DNA of 64,000 nt, taken from NCBI GenBank assembly GCA_044359955.1, contig JBIKLF010000006.1, positions 66,844-130,843 of the forward strand. The letters are read 5' to 3'. Below are positions 41,574 to 49,748 of this stretch, piece by piece. Every line of letters begins with the position of its first letter. The stretch's first letter is position 1. The notes beneath the pieces were generated by a model. It saw only the letters and a list, made by a program, of their open reading frames with translations, searched no databases and was not told the DNA's origin. The translations under genes were made by a program, and so were the position numbers. Source of the DNA: JACTMZ01 sp044359955. Lineage in GTDB: Bacteria; Verrucomicrobiota; Verrucomicrobiia; Chthoniobacterales; JACTMZ01.

Positions 41574-41632
41574 GTAGAAGGGGCGTCCCCGCCGCTTGTC
41601 GTCGCGGTTAAGCGGCGGGACGCCGTTTCTAC
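41574..41632. repeat. Long single-hairpin palindrome with GTAGAA/TTCTAC ends
   Basis: A 59-nt inverted repeat. GTAGAAGGGGCGTCCCCGCC pairs with the reverse complement of GGCGGGACGCCGTTTCTAC, leaving a loop of about 15 nt. Size and end sequence resemble the GTAGGG/CCCTAC elements, but it forms one long hairpin and not two. It lies between the sodB fragment and aroE, in a gap of about 300 nt without other features. Confidence 0.65.
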
Positions 41633-41690
41633 CTTATTTTCCTCCCGCATCGTTCTCGCCGTAGAGGGTCGACAGCCGTAAAGTCGGATC

Positions 41691-42539
41691 ATGATTCCTC
41701 CGCAAAAACAAATGACCGGCATGCTCGGTCACCCCGTGGCCGAGAACCCGATCGATCGCATGTTCGACGCGGTCTACGCGCATTACGGACTGCCTTGGCA
41801 ATTTTGGAAAAGCGACCTCGCCACGGAAGCTGATCTGGCCTTGGCGGTCCCCGCATTGGCGCCCCTCGGTTACCGCGGTTTCACCATCACCGTTCCTTAC
41901 AAAGTGGCGGTGATGCCCCTGCTCGACGAACTCGACAGCGACGTCAAAGCCATCGGCGCCGCCAATTACGTGACCATCGAGAAAGGTCGCCTCGTCGGAC
42001 ACAACAACGACGGCAAAGGCGTGGTCAAAGCGATCGAAAAAGTGGTGCCCCTGCGCGGTCAGCACGTGGTCATGCTTGGCGCCGGCGGTGCCGGACGCGC
42101 CATGGCCGTGGAAATCGCCTGGGCCGGAGCCGCCAAGATGACCCTCGTGACACGCCGCGAAGAGCAGGGGCGCGAAGTGGCCGCTCTGGTCACGAAAGCC
42201 AGCGGCGTGCCCTGTGATTGGCAAGCGTGGCAACGCGAAGTGGAGGTGCCGGCCGGCACCACATTGCTCATGAACGCCACCCATCTGGGCTGCGCGCCAG
42301 AACTTGAGCCGGTGCCGGTGCGTTGGGATACCGTCCCGAAAGACTGCACGGCGGTCGACGTCATCACCAACCCGCGTCTCACCCCTTTTCTCCTCACGGC
42401 CCGCGACCACGGTTGCCGCGTTGTGGATGGCGTGGAAATGCTCGTGCAGTTGGCCATGCAGATTTTCCAGCAATGGACCGGTATCGCTCCGGACGAAAAA
42501 GTCTTCCAGCGCGCCGTGTCCGAAGCCCTCGGCGAATAG
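41691..42539 (+). CDS. aroE: Shikimate dehydrogenase
   Basis: Reduces 3-dehydroshikimate with NADPH in aromatic amino acid synthesis. It has 282 aa. Catalytic Lys lies in TITVPYKVAVMPLLDELDS, and Asp in GHNNDGKGVVKAIEKV. The NADP-binding GxGGxxR loop is MLGAGGAGRAMAVEIAWAGA, followed by TLVTRREEQG. The Ser-x-Ser shikimate-binding motif at the N-terminus is not obvious (HPVAENPIDRMF), so a quinate/shikimate or AroE-like variant is possible. It is followed by dapL after 59 nt. Confidence 0.88.
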   Translation: MIPPQKQMTGMLGHPVAENPIDRMFDAVYAHYGLPWQFWKSDLATEADLALAVPALAPLGYRGFTITVPYKVAVMPLLDELDSDVKAIGAANYVTIEKGRLVGHNNDGKGVVKAIEKVVPLRGQHVVMLGAGGAGRAMAVEIAWAGAAKMTLVTRREEQGREVAALVTKASGVPCDWQAWQREVEVPAGTTLLMNATHLGCAPELEPVPVRWDTVPKDCTAVDVITNPRLTPFLLTARDHGCRVVDGVEMLVQLAMQIFQQWTGIAPDEKVFQRAVSEALGE

Positions 42540-42598
42540 CCGCTCGGGCCGCGCTTTGACTTCATCATTTTGCATTCTAAACTCCACCTTCTTTCTCC

Positions 42599-43849
42599 AT
42601 GGCCTACCTCAACGAAAACTATTCCAAACTCAAAGCCGGCTACCTCTTTCCCGAGATTGCGCGCCGGGTCAAAGCTTTCACCGAGGCTCATCCCGACGCG
42701 GCCGGCCGGGTCATTCGTTGCGGGATCGGTGATGTGACCGAACCCCTCCCGGCGGCCTGCCGCGAGGCGCTGCACAAAGCGGTCGATGAACTCGGCCACC
42801 GTGACACCTTCCGCGGATACGGTCCCGAACAAGGCTACGATTTCCTCCGCCAAGCCATCGCACAGCACGACTTCCGCGACCGCGGACTCGACATCGCCGA
42901 CGACGAAATCTTTGTCTCCGACGGCTCGAAGTGCGACTGCGGCAACATCCTCGACATCTTCGGCCCCGGCAATCGCGTGGCCATCACCGATCCGGTCTAC
43001 CCCGTTTACGTCGACACCAATGTCATGGTTGGCAACACGGGTGATGCCGACGAATCCGGTGCCTATGCCGGTTTGGTTTACCTGCCCTGCACCGCGGAAA
43101 ACGGCTTTGTCCCCGCCATCCCGAAGGAAGCCGTCGATCTCATCTACCTCTGTTACCCGAACAACCCGACCGGCGCCGTGGCCACCCGCGAACAACTCGC
43201 GGCTTGGGTCGATTACGCGCGCAAACACCGAGCCATCATTCTCTTCGACGCCGCCTACGAAGCCTACGTGCGGACGCCCGGTGTGCCGCACTCCATTTAC
43301 GAAATCGAAGGCGCCCGCGAGTGCGCCATCGAGTTCCGCAGTTTTTCCAAGAATGGCGGATTCACCGGACTGCGTTGCGCCTTCACTGTCGTCCCGAAAT
43401 CCCTCCAGGCCCAAACCCGCGGCGGGGAAAACAAACCCCTCTACCCGCTCTGGCTGCGCAACCACACCACGAAGTTCAACGGCGTCTCCTACCCCGTGCA
43501 ACGCGCCGCCGAGGCGATCTACTCGCCACAAGGCCGCCGCGAAGTCGATGCCCTCGTTGATTTCTACATGGAAAACGCGCGCATCCTGCGCGAAGCCGTC
43601 GCCGGGGCCGGACTCAAGGTCTATGGCGGTCTCGACGCGCCCTACATTTGGGTGCGGGGGCCGGAGGGCGTTCCGAGCTGGACCATGTTCGATTTCCTCC
43701 TGCGCGAGGCCAACATCGTCACCACGCCGGGCAGTGGTTTCGGGGCGGCCGGCGAGGGTTACTTCCGCATCTCGGCCTTCAACAGCCGCGAGCGAGCGCA
43801 AGAAGCGGCCAAGCGCCTTGCCTCGCTGGACTTCACAAAGGCCGGTTGA
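42599..43849 (+). CDS. dapL: LL-diaminopimelate aminotransferase
   Basis: PLP enzyme that converts tetrahydrodipicolinate directly to LL-diaminopimelate, replacing three enzymes (DapD, DapC, DapE) of the E. coli route to lysine and peptidoglycan. It has 416 aa. Landmarks are NYSKLKAGYLFPEIARRV, IGDVTEPLP, GYGPEQGYDFLRQAIAQ, SDGSKCDCGNILDIFG, CYPNNPTGAVATREQL and the Schiff-base Lys in FRSFSKNGGFTGLRCAFTV. The pathway is typical of plants, Chlamydiae, Verrucomicrobiota and some others, and supports the taxonomic guess. Confidence 0.95.
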   Translation: MAYLNENYSKLKAGYLFPEIARRVKAFTEAHPDAAGRVIRCGIGDVTEPLPAACREALHKAVDELGHRDTFRGYGPEQGYDFLRQAIAQHDFRDRGLDIADDEIFVSDGSKCDCGNILDIFGPGNRVAITDPVYPVYVDTNVMVGNTGDADESGAYAGLVYLPCTAENGFVPAIPKEAVDLIYLCYPNNPTGAVATREQLAAWVDYARKHRAIILFDAAYEAYVRTPGVPHSIYEIEGARECAIEFRSFSKNGGFTGLRCAFTVVPKSLQAQTRGGENKPLYPLWLRNHTTKFNGVSYPVQRAAEAIYSPQGRREVDALVDFYMENARILREAVAGAGLKVYGGLDAPYIWVRGPEGVPSWTMFDFLLREANIVTTPGSGFGAAGEGYFRISAFNSRERAQEAAKRLASLDFTKAG

Positions 43850-43868
43850 ACCACCTAGACTTCATTGC

Positions 43869-44072
43869 ATGAAAGCGTTTCTCCTCGTGGCTCTCGCGGT
43901 CGGCTCGGTCGGTTGCGCCAATCAGGATCCTTACCAAGATCCGACCTACGTGCTGCAGCGCGACCTTCACCAACGCAACCAAAAATGGGACCGGACGATG
44001 AATAACGTCTACCTGCGCAACCAGGCGCGCGACCAACGCTACGATTCTTGGTTCAATGCGGTGATGGAATAA
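43869..44072 (+). CDS. Small lipoprotein
   Basis: A 67-aa protein beginning MKAFLLVALAVGSVGCANQD. The lipobox VGSVGC with Cys16 indicates lipid attachment. The mature part is short, polar and helical, rich in Gln, Asn, Arg and Asp, with a regular spacing of aromatic residues (YVLQRDLHQRNQKWDRTMNN). It lies 19 nt after dapL. No family is recognised. Confidence 0.7.
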   Translation: MKAFLLVALAVGSVGCANQDPYQDPTYVLQRDLHQRNQKWDRTMNNVYLRNQARDQRYDSWFNAVME

Positions 44073-44110
44073 TACCAACGTCCTTTTGCTTTTCGACTAT
44101 TGATCGAGCG

Positions 44111-44185
44111 GTAGGGCTGGGCCTCCGGACCGGCCGTGTCGAATCCCAGAGAATGTTCGCGGTCGGCCCGGAGGTCCGACCCTAC
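44111..44185. repeat. Diverged double-hairpin palindromic repeat, copy 4
   Basis: A 75-nt element with GTAGGG and CCCTAC ends. The right inner hairpin is GGTCGG-CCCGGAGGT-CCGACC. The left arm GGCCTCCGGACCGGCC is imperfectly complementary to the right part. Inner sequence differs from the copies at 4181, 39171 and 63810, but the bounding hexamers and the two-hairpin plan are shared. ATACCAACGTCC and TGATCGAGCG precede it as at copy 2. Confidence 0.6.
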
Positions 44186-44262
44186 CCCAGGGCCGAAGGA
44201 CAAAGCCCCAAGGCGATGGGCCCTTGGTATAAAGCGCTTCAGAACTCCGGCACGCCACCCGT

Positions 44263-44348
44263 CCAAAGCGGCGCCAAGCCGCCGCACTCCACAAAACTTT
44301 CATCCCGCGCCGTGCCCTTTTGGAGTGCGGTGGCACGGCCACCGCTTT
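44263..44348. repeat. Inverted pair of TTTTGGAGTGCGG-type repeats
   Basis: Two copies of the same ~32-nt repeat face each other. The plus-strand copy (44318-44348) reads TTTTGGAGTGCGGTGGC, then GGCCACCGCTTT. The minus-strand copy (44297-44263) reads GTTTTGTGGAGTGCGGCGGC, then CGCCGCTTTGG. Each contains its own short hairpin. The pair resembles a REP doublet. The surrounding gap 44073-44459 (387 nt) contains this pair, the element at 44111-44185 and no gene that I can support. Confidence 0.6.
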
Positions 44349-44459
44349 CGCTGCAAGCTGCGGCCGCAGCCAAAGTGCCAGCGTCCCATCACGCACCGAC
44401 TTCCGGCACAGGCCGGGACCCGAACATCCCAACGCAAGGGGGCGCCACAATAAAGCGCG

Positions 44460-44915
44460 TCAAAACCCCTGCGCCACGCGCTGCAACTCTTGCTGGAAAG
44501 TCATCACGTCCGCTTGCGACGGACGGTAACCCGGCGTGACCGGATTGAGGCCGAGCCGTCCCGCCTGATCGAGCATCCACTCGGCCGTTTCACCGTCGGA
44601 AAAAGTCACCTTTCCGCTGGCCATGGACTGCGGCTTGGTAATGCTGTCCATCGTCACCCTGACCCCGCCCGGCGCCGGACCGGAGCGCGCCGTCTCGCCT
44701 TCCTGCTTGGCCGCAGCCAAACGCTCGACCGCCTCGCTTTGCTTGGGTTGCTCCTTGAGCTGCAACTGCAGGTCGTCGACCAAAAAACGCACGTCCATGT
44801 AGGTAACAGACATGGCGCATTCCTCTTTCAGGCGCTGCTGCACTTCGGCCAACGAGGCCCCCTCGGCCACCCACGCAGCGACCAGTTTTTTCTGTTCTTC
44901 GGTCAGATTCATCAT
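44460..44915 (-). CDS. Conserved small protein of unknown function
   Basis: A 151-aa soluble protein from MMNLTEEQKKLVAAWVAEGA. The first ~45 residues look like a helix-turn-helix (GASLAEVQQRLKEECAMSVT, then YMDVRFLVDDLQLQLKE), followed by a charged linker and a small C-terminal domain (GKVTFSDGETAEWMLDQAGR, then YRPSQADVMTFQQELQRV). I recognise similar architectures only as hypothetical proteins. A DNA-binding or adaptor role is possible but not shown. It is transcribed on the opposite strand to its neighbours. Confidence 0.7.
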   Translation of the reverse strand: MMNLTEEQKKLVAAWVAEGASLAEVQQRLKEECAMSVTYMDVRFLVDDLQLQLKEQPKQSEAVERLAAAKQEGETARSGPAPGGVRVTMDSITKPQSMASGKVTFSDGETAEWMLDQAGRLGLNPVTPGYRPSQADVMTFQQELQRVAQGF

Positions 44916-45012
44916 GCGTGAGCGTAGCCTATGGTCCGGCGCGTGCAAAGCCCCGCGGCCCGTCTTTGCATCTGCGGCTTGCACATTCTCCGTCATGCAT
45001 TATGGAGAATCC

Positions 45013-45507
45013 ATGCAACCCGCCTTCCGCTACTGCACCGCCCTCGCTGCCGCCGGCTCGCTGGCCACTTCGGGCTGTGAAAACTTCAGCGCCACCGAAG
45101 CAGGACTGCTCGCCGCCGGCCTGGCCGGAGCCGCCACCGGGATCGCCCTCGGCACCACCGGAGTGCCCGCCAGCTCCGCCGTGCCCATCGCGCTCGGCGC
45201 CGCCGCCGGCGCCGGCGCCCTCGCGGTGGCCGCCACCAATATGCAGGTCGGACGCGACCAGCGCATGCTGGCCGAACAACGCGGACAAATGCTCGTCGAA
45301 CAAGCCCGCCAACGCGGCGCGCAGAATATTCCCCGCTACGTCCTCGTCGACACCATCTCGGCGCGGCCGACCGGCGGCGGACGGCCCGTCATGATTTTTG
45401 ACACCGCTTCCGGCAAAGTCGCGAGCAACCGCCTCTACTATGTGGGCATGCCGGCCGGTCCTTACGGCTACACCGAAGCGCCTCCCGGTATGATGGGCAA
45501 CCGCTGA
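45013..45507 (+). CDS. Lipoprotein with glycine-zipper-like segment
   Basis: A 164-aa protein from the ATG at 45013, preceded by GGAG at a good distance (45004-45007). The N-terminus MQPAFRYCTALAAAGSLATS runs into the lipobox SLATSGC. The segment after it is Gly/Ala-rich with a glycine-zipper pattern (AGLAGAATGIALGTTG), then a charged stretch and a C-terminal region (RYVLVDTISARPTGGGRPVM). It is probably an outer-membrane or periplasmic lipoprotein. No function known. Confidence 0.7.
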   Translation: MQPAFRYCTALAAAGSLATSGCENFSATEAGLLAAGLAGAATGIALGTTGVPASSAVPIALGAAAGAGALAVAATNMQVGRDQRMLAEQRGQMLVEQARQRGAQNIPRYVLVDTISARPTGGGRPVMIFDTASGKVASNRLYYVGMPAGPYGYTEAPPGMMGNR

Positions 45508-45533
45508 CGCGGTCCGCGGCGGACCCGGCCTGC

Positions 45534-46402
45534 ATGGAAGACCATCCGCCATTCCAGATCCTGCCGGCGGACCGCCGCGCGCGAGTGTTCGGGGTCGATT
45601 ATGCCTTGTCTCCGCAGCCCGATGGCAGCGAGCTCTACATCAGCCGGCCGGCCTGGCACTGGTCCGCTTACCTGCAACCGGACCGCTGGTGGGACCGCGA
45701 AAACTTGAGCGTGCGGGGCGAACGGCTCGGCGGCAGCACCGGCACGGTTTACCGCGCCCGGAGCACTCCCGATGGACTCCCGCCGCGCGACCTCGTGGTG
45801 AAATTCTCGCGGATCGCGCAGGATGTGCCGCTTTTCATTCCGGACGAATTCCTCGATTCGCTGCCGCGCGGCGCGGTGGCCGATGCGCGCTTCCTCTCGC
45901 CTTTCGCCGAATTCGGACTCATCGACCAGCTGCGCCACAACATCCTCAACCACGGTCCACACCGCCTGCGCACGAAATTCCCGCTCGCGGTGTATTCCCC
46001 GCCGGAAAATACCCCTCGTGGCAGACCGGGCGCCACGTCGATATCTTCCGCACCCACCAAGAAGCCATGGCCGAAGACCAGTTCGAGAACGGACTGACGC
46101 AGATAACCCTCGATTCCGAGCGGGACTACATCGAGATCTTCGCCTGGATCGACGGCATCGATGCCGAGGAGGCGTCGCGCTGCGGCTTGCTCGAAGAGGA
46201 ACTGCTTGTTCTGCTGACCCGCTCAAGCAACCACGCCTTGTCGCGCCTCGGTTACCGCGTGCTCGACAACAAACCGCGTCACCTCATCGTGCGCCCGCGC
46301 GCCGACGGCACACTTCTGCACCGCCACGGCAGGATCGTTTACACCATGATCGACTTCGAGTTGCTCCAACGTCACGAAGACACGGCAGAAAAGAGGAGAT
46401 GA
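45534..46402 (+). pseudogene. Kinase-like gene interrupted by a -1 frameshift
   Basis: Two overlapping frames together encode one protein of about 290 aa. The first part (from MEDHPPFQILPADRRARVFG) has a Gly-rich loop followed by a lysine (RGERLGGSTGTVYRARS, then DLVVKFSR), like the N-lobe of a protein kinase. Near 46005-46010 the frame must shift by -1: GAA AAT should read GAA AAA TAC CCC. It then continues KYPSWQTGRHVDIFRTHQEA to a kinase-like C-terminal motif (RIVYTMIDFELLQRHED). A short A-run in a GGAAAAT context suggests a one-base deletion or a sequencing error; a functional frameshift is less likely. The target is unknown. Confidence 0.65.
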
Positions 46403-46485
46403 AAAATGCGGCCAAGGTGGATCGCGATGTTTGGCTCCCGACTAACTCAATGAGAGTTACTCTCTCGAAAGGGAATAAAGACAGG

Positions 46486-46620
46486 CCACGGATGGAAGAA
46501 GATGAAAGATAAGCGGGGCGCGCTGACACGCGCCCCGCTCATGGCATCTCTCCGAGGACTGTGTTTGCGCCGTGTCAGCGGCGCAACCACCATCTTCTAG
46601 CATCCTCCTCTATCCGTGGC
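46486..46620. repeat. Large nested inverted repeat between the kinase-like gene and the BI-1 gene
   Basis: CCACGGATGGAAGAAGATGA (from 46487) is mirrored by CATCTTCTAGCATCCTCCTC with TATCCGTGG ending near 46619. Inside lie two compact hairpins: GCGGGGCGCG/CGCGCCCCGC at 46513-46538 and TTGCGCC/GGCGCAA near 46564-46585. No T-run follows, so these are not typical terminators. The gap 46403-46793 (391 nt) contains nothing else that I can support. Confidence 0.5.
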
Positions 46621-46793
46621 GTTCTTGCCTCTGCCTGCCCAAGCTCACAATCGACGCCGGCCCCAGTTACTCCCAAACCTCACCCACCGCGTGCGGGTTC
46701 AGGGGCTAATGTCTATCTGCGCGGTCAGTTGGTCGCCGCGGCGGACGGAGATAGCATTTAGGCAAACGGCGCGATCCACCTTCTGCACCAAAC

Positions 46794-47477
46794 TCAGCGC
46801 CGCGCCATGAAAAGACGCAGGACATACCAGAACATCAGCGCCATGCCGGCAAAGAGCTGGATGGAGGCCGCCACGTCGGCATTTGGCGGGAATCCGCGCA
46901 TGACATTCGACGTCGTGTATAGCACCGACCCGCCGGCCAGCACGATCATGGCCACGCTGAACCATGTGCCGAGGTCGAACTTGAAGAGGACAGCACAGAC
47001 GATCACCGCCAGGCCGAACAACCCGCCCCAGATGAGAAACGAACGCAGAAAGGAAAAATTCCGGCCAGTGGTCACGACCACCGCCGTGAGGAGCAGGAAT
47101 CCTCCGATCGTGGCTTGCGCCGCGCTGGCAATGACACCCGGCGCCGCACTGTCCGCCGCGGCCAGCAGCGGGATGGTGATCAGCGCCTGCAGGAGCACGT
47201 AAAGGAAAAACCCGAGGTATTGCAGCGGCCGAGAGACCGACGGCACGGCAATCAGCGTGGCCACCCATGAGAGAAGCATGAAACCGCCGAGCACGACGAG
47301 CCAGGAGACACCGGAAAAGATTTGCAGCACGGTATTGGCCAGCCCGCTGCGGAAAAACCAAACCTCCAAGCCGACAAAAAGGAGCACGGCAAGGATGAGG
47401 TGTGCGTAAACCCGGACGAGGAAGGAGCTCTGCTCCCGCGCGGCCAGATCGGAGACGGGCGTGGCGTAGGTGGACAT
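46794..47477 (-). CDS. Bax inhibitor-1/YccA family membrane protein
   Basis: A 227-aa inner-membrane protein from MSTYATPVSDLAAREQSSFL with seven hydrophobic segments. It has the family N-terminus (QSSFLVRVYAHLILAVLLFV) and the C-terminal region with Asp in the seventh helix area (SNVMRGFPPNADVAASIQLF). Members of this family are proton-dependent calcium leak channels or FtsH modulators (YccA). Specific function here is unknown. It lies 38 nt downstream of xerD. Confidence 0.85.
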   Translation of the reverse strand: MSTYATPVSDLAAREQSSFLVRVYAHLILAVLLFVGLEVWFFRSGLANTVLQIFSGVSWLVVLGGFMLLSWVATLIAVPSVSRPLQYLGFFLYVLLQALITIPLLAAADSAAPGVIASAAQATIGGFLLLTAVVVTTGRNFSFLRSFLIWGGLFGLAVIVCAVLFKFDLGTWFSVAMIVLAGGSVLYTTSNVMRGFPPNADVAASIQLFAGMALMFWYVLRLFMARR

Positions 47478-47515
47478 GGTCGGAGAATTGCCCAATCCCG
47501 CGCGGGCGGCACGCT

Positions 47516-48412
47516 TTACTTTTTGGCGCGGGGATGGAACTGACGGTGCGCCGATTGCAGGCCGCGGGTGTCGACATGCGTGTAAACTTGGGTCGTTGAA
47601 ATGTCGGCATGGCCGAGCAATTCCTGGATGATCCGCAAGTCGGCCCCACCTTGGAGCAAGTGGGTGGCGAAGGAGTGCCGCAGCATGTGCGGATGGACGT
47701 CTTTTTCCAAACCGGCCCGCGCGGCCAACTCACCGAGCAGCTGCCAGATGCGCTGGTTGGTCAACTTTCTCCCCCGCACGGACAAAAACACTTCGCCGCC
47801 CGTTTTCGGTCCGACCAATGCCGGACGGCCGGAGGACAGGTAGCGCTCCAGGGCCTGCCGCGCACCCGAACCGACCGGCACCAACCGCTGTTTGTTCCCT
47901 TTGCCGACCACGCGGATGAAGCCTTGCTCCAGATCGAGGTTCTCCAAGCGCGCCGAGCAGAGTTCGGAAACGCGCAGCCCGCTGGCGTAAAGCAATTCAA
48001 CGATCGCGCGGTCGCGCCTTTCGAGCGGAGTCCCGCCGGCCGCCGCTTGGATCAGGCGGGTCACCTCCGGTGCGGAGAGCGTTTCGGGCAGGTAGCGCTC
48101 GACCTTCGGGACGCCGAGGAATTCGGTCGGATCACCTTCGAGCATCCTGCGCTGCACGAGGAAGCGGAAAAAAATGCGCAAGGCCACGGCATGAAGGCGG
48201 ATGGTCGCCGCGGCGGCGCCGCCCTTTTTGCGCCAGCCGAGGAATTCCCCGATATGCTCGGGGGTCACGGCCGACCAAACCGCCGCGCGCTTCGCCTCCG
48301 CCGTCCATTTGGCGAAAAGTTCGAGCGAGGACCGCGTGCTCAGCTGGTAGTTGTCGGACAGCCCCCGCTCGGTGGCGAGATACAGGATGAACTGGTCGAT
48401 CTCCGCGTTCAC
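47516..48412 (-). CDS. xerD: Site-specific tyrosine recombinase XerD/XerC
   Basis: Resolves chromosome dimers at the dif site during division. It has 298 aa from GTG at 48412, whose start overlaps the purC stop (GTGA). The N-terminal SAM-like domain starts NAEIDQFILYLATERGLSDN. The catalytic residues are all there: Arg in YASGLRVSELCSARLENLD, His-x-x-Arg in HPHMLRHSFATHLLQGGADL, His in ELLGHADISTTQVYTHVD and Tyr in the same segment. Naming as XerD over XerC is a guess from gene context. No integrase-type phage context is present. Confidence 0.9.
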   Translation of the reverse strand: MNAEIDQFILYLATERGLSDNYQLSTRSSLELFAKWTAEAKRAAVWSAVTPEHIGEFLGWRKKGGAAAATIRLHAVALRIFFRFLVQRRMLEGDPTEFLGVPKVERYLPETLSAPEVTRLIQAAAGGTPLERRDRAIVELLYASGLRVSELCSARLENLDLEQGFIRVVGKGNKQRLVPVGSGARQALERYLSSGRPALVGPKTGGEVFLSVRGRKLTNQRIWQLLGELAARAGLEKDVHPHMLRHSFATHLLQGGADLRIIQELLGHADISTTQVYTHVDTRGLQSAHRQFHPRAKK

Positions 48413-49287
48413 GCCGGATGACGGCCGAGCGCGAGGCGTTCGTACGCTTCGCGGTATTTTGCCGCGGTCTGCGTGATGATCTCCGGCGGCAAGTGCGGGG
48501 CGGGAGGCTGACGGTCCCAACCGGACTGCAACAACCAGTCCCGCACGAATTGTTTGTCGAAACTCGGCGGATGGTGACCCGGATCCCAAGCCTCGGCCGG
48601 CCAGAAACGCGAGGAGTCGGGCGTAAGGCATTCGTCGATGAGCAAAAGTTCGTCGCCGAGCAACCCGAACTCGAACTTGGTGTCGGCGATGATCACTCCG
48701 GCCCGTGCGGCCTGCACCCGGCCGTAGTCATAGACCTCGAAGCTGGCCTCGCGCACCGCGTGGGCCAGATCATCACCGAGCAAGCGGCGGCATTTTTCCC
48801 AGGTGATTGCTTCGTCATGGCCCTCCGCGGCCTTGGTCGTCGGGGTGAAAAGGGGCTGGGGAAGTTTGGCTGCCTCGCGCAGACCGCGCGGCACTTCGTG
48901 TCCGCCCACCGTGCCGTGTGCCCGGTATTCCTCCCACGCAGCCCCGGCCAGATACCCGCGGACGACGCATTCGACGGGCAGAGGCTCTGTCTTGCGGCAG
49001 AGCATGGCGCGGCCGGACAAGTCGCCCGCGAAGGCCTGCAACTCGGCGGGAAAGGTGGCGAAGTCCGCCGCAAGAAAGTGATTCGGCATGAAGTCCAGCC
49101 GCTGGAACCAAAAAGCGGAGAGCTGGGTCAGCAACTCGCCCTTGCCCGGGATCGGGTCGGGCAGGATGCAGTCGAAGGCGGAAAGACGGTCGCTGGCCAC
49201 GAGAAGGACGCGGTCTCCCGACGCGTAGACCTCGCGGACTTTGCCGCGGCGGACCAATTTCCAGCCAGGAAGTTCAAGTTCCGTCAT
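48409..49287 (-). CDS. purC: Phosphoribosylaminoimidazole-succinocarboxamide synthase
   Basis: SAICAR synthetase of purine synthesis: ATP-dependent condensation of CAIR with aspartate. It has 292 aa with GKVREVYASGDRVLLVASDR, FDCILPDPIPGKGELLTQLS, VECVVRGYLAGAAWEEYRAH, and IIADTKFEFGLLGDELLLID with DECLTPDSSRFW. The length matches the longer bacterial form. It is upstream of xerD with a 4-nt overlap and divergent from yajC (103 nt between starts). Confidence 0.96.
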   Translation of the reverse strand: MTELELPGWKLVRRGKVREVYASGDRVLLVASDRLSAFDCILPDPIPGKGELLTQLSAFWFQRLDFMPNHFLAADFATFPAELQAFAGDLSGRAMLCRKTEPLPVECVVRGYLAGAAWEEYRAHGTVGGHEVPRGLREAAKLPQPLFTPTTKAAEGHDEAITWEKCRRLLGDDLAHAVREASFEVYDYGRVQAARAGVIIADTKFEFGLLGDELLLIDECLTPDSSRFWPAEAWDPGHHPPSFDKQFVRDWLLQSGWDRQPPAPHLPPEIITQTAAKYREAYERLALGRHPA

Positions 49288-49390
49288 CGGAGGTTGTTAC
49301 TACCGGCCCGCTCCGGCCCCGCAAAGTCCAAAGAAGGGGTCCGCAAATTCCTTGGATCCGACCCGTCCCTCGCCTACCCTGCGCGGTTCT

Positions 49391-49711
49391 ATGGAATTCA
49401 TGACTTTTCTCGCCCAAGCCGCACCAAGCGCCCCCGAGCAACCACCGGTGCTTTTCCAGTTCCTCCCGCTCATCATCATCGCGGTCCTCTTCTACTTCCT
49501 GCTCATCCGCCCGCAGCAGAAAAAACAGAAGGAGCACCAGAAGCTCGTGACCGCGATCAAGACCGGCGACAAAGTCATCACCAGCGGGGGAATCCATGGC
49601 ATCGTGGCCAACGTCAAAGAGTCGACCATCCTCCTCAAGGTCGCCGATAACGTGAAAATCGAAATGGACAAAGCCGCCGTTGTTTCCGTGAGCAAGTCGA
49701 CCGAAGCCTGA
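49391..49711 (+). CDS. yajC: Preprotein translocase accessory subunit YajC
   Basis: Single-span membrane protein that associates with SecDF. It has 106 aa: a short N-terminus, one transmembrane helix (FLPLIIIAVLFYFLLIRPQQ), the basic KKQKEHQKLVTAIKTGDKVI segment and the GGIHGIVANVKESTILLKV beta domain typical of YajC. It is followed by secDF after 37 nt in the same direction. Confidence 0.95.
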   Translation: MEFMTFLAQAAPSAPEQPPVLFQFLPLIIIAVLFYFLLIRPQQKKQKEHQKLVTAIKTGDKVITSGGIHGIVANVKESTILLKVADNVKIEMDKAAVVSVSKSTEA

Positions 49712-49748
49712 CCCCTCCGCGCGCGCCTCCGTGCGCCACGACCCAACT

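Noticed and set aside
45534..46402. Programmed -1 ribosomal frameshifting in the kinase-like gene
   Set aside because: The local sequence GGAAAAT is not a canonical X XXY YYZ slippery heptamer and I see no strong stem immediately downstream, so a mutation or sequencing error is the simpler reading.
47516..48412. XerD-like recombinase as integrase of a mobile element
   Set aside because: It overlaps purC by 4 nt, has Xer length and motifs, and no att-like repeats or phage genes surround it. A chromosome-dimer role is more likely.
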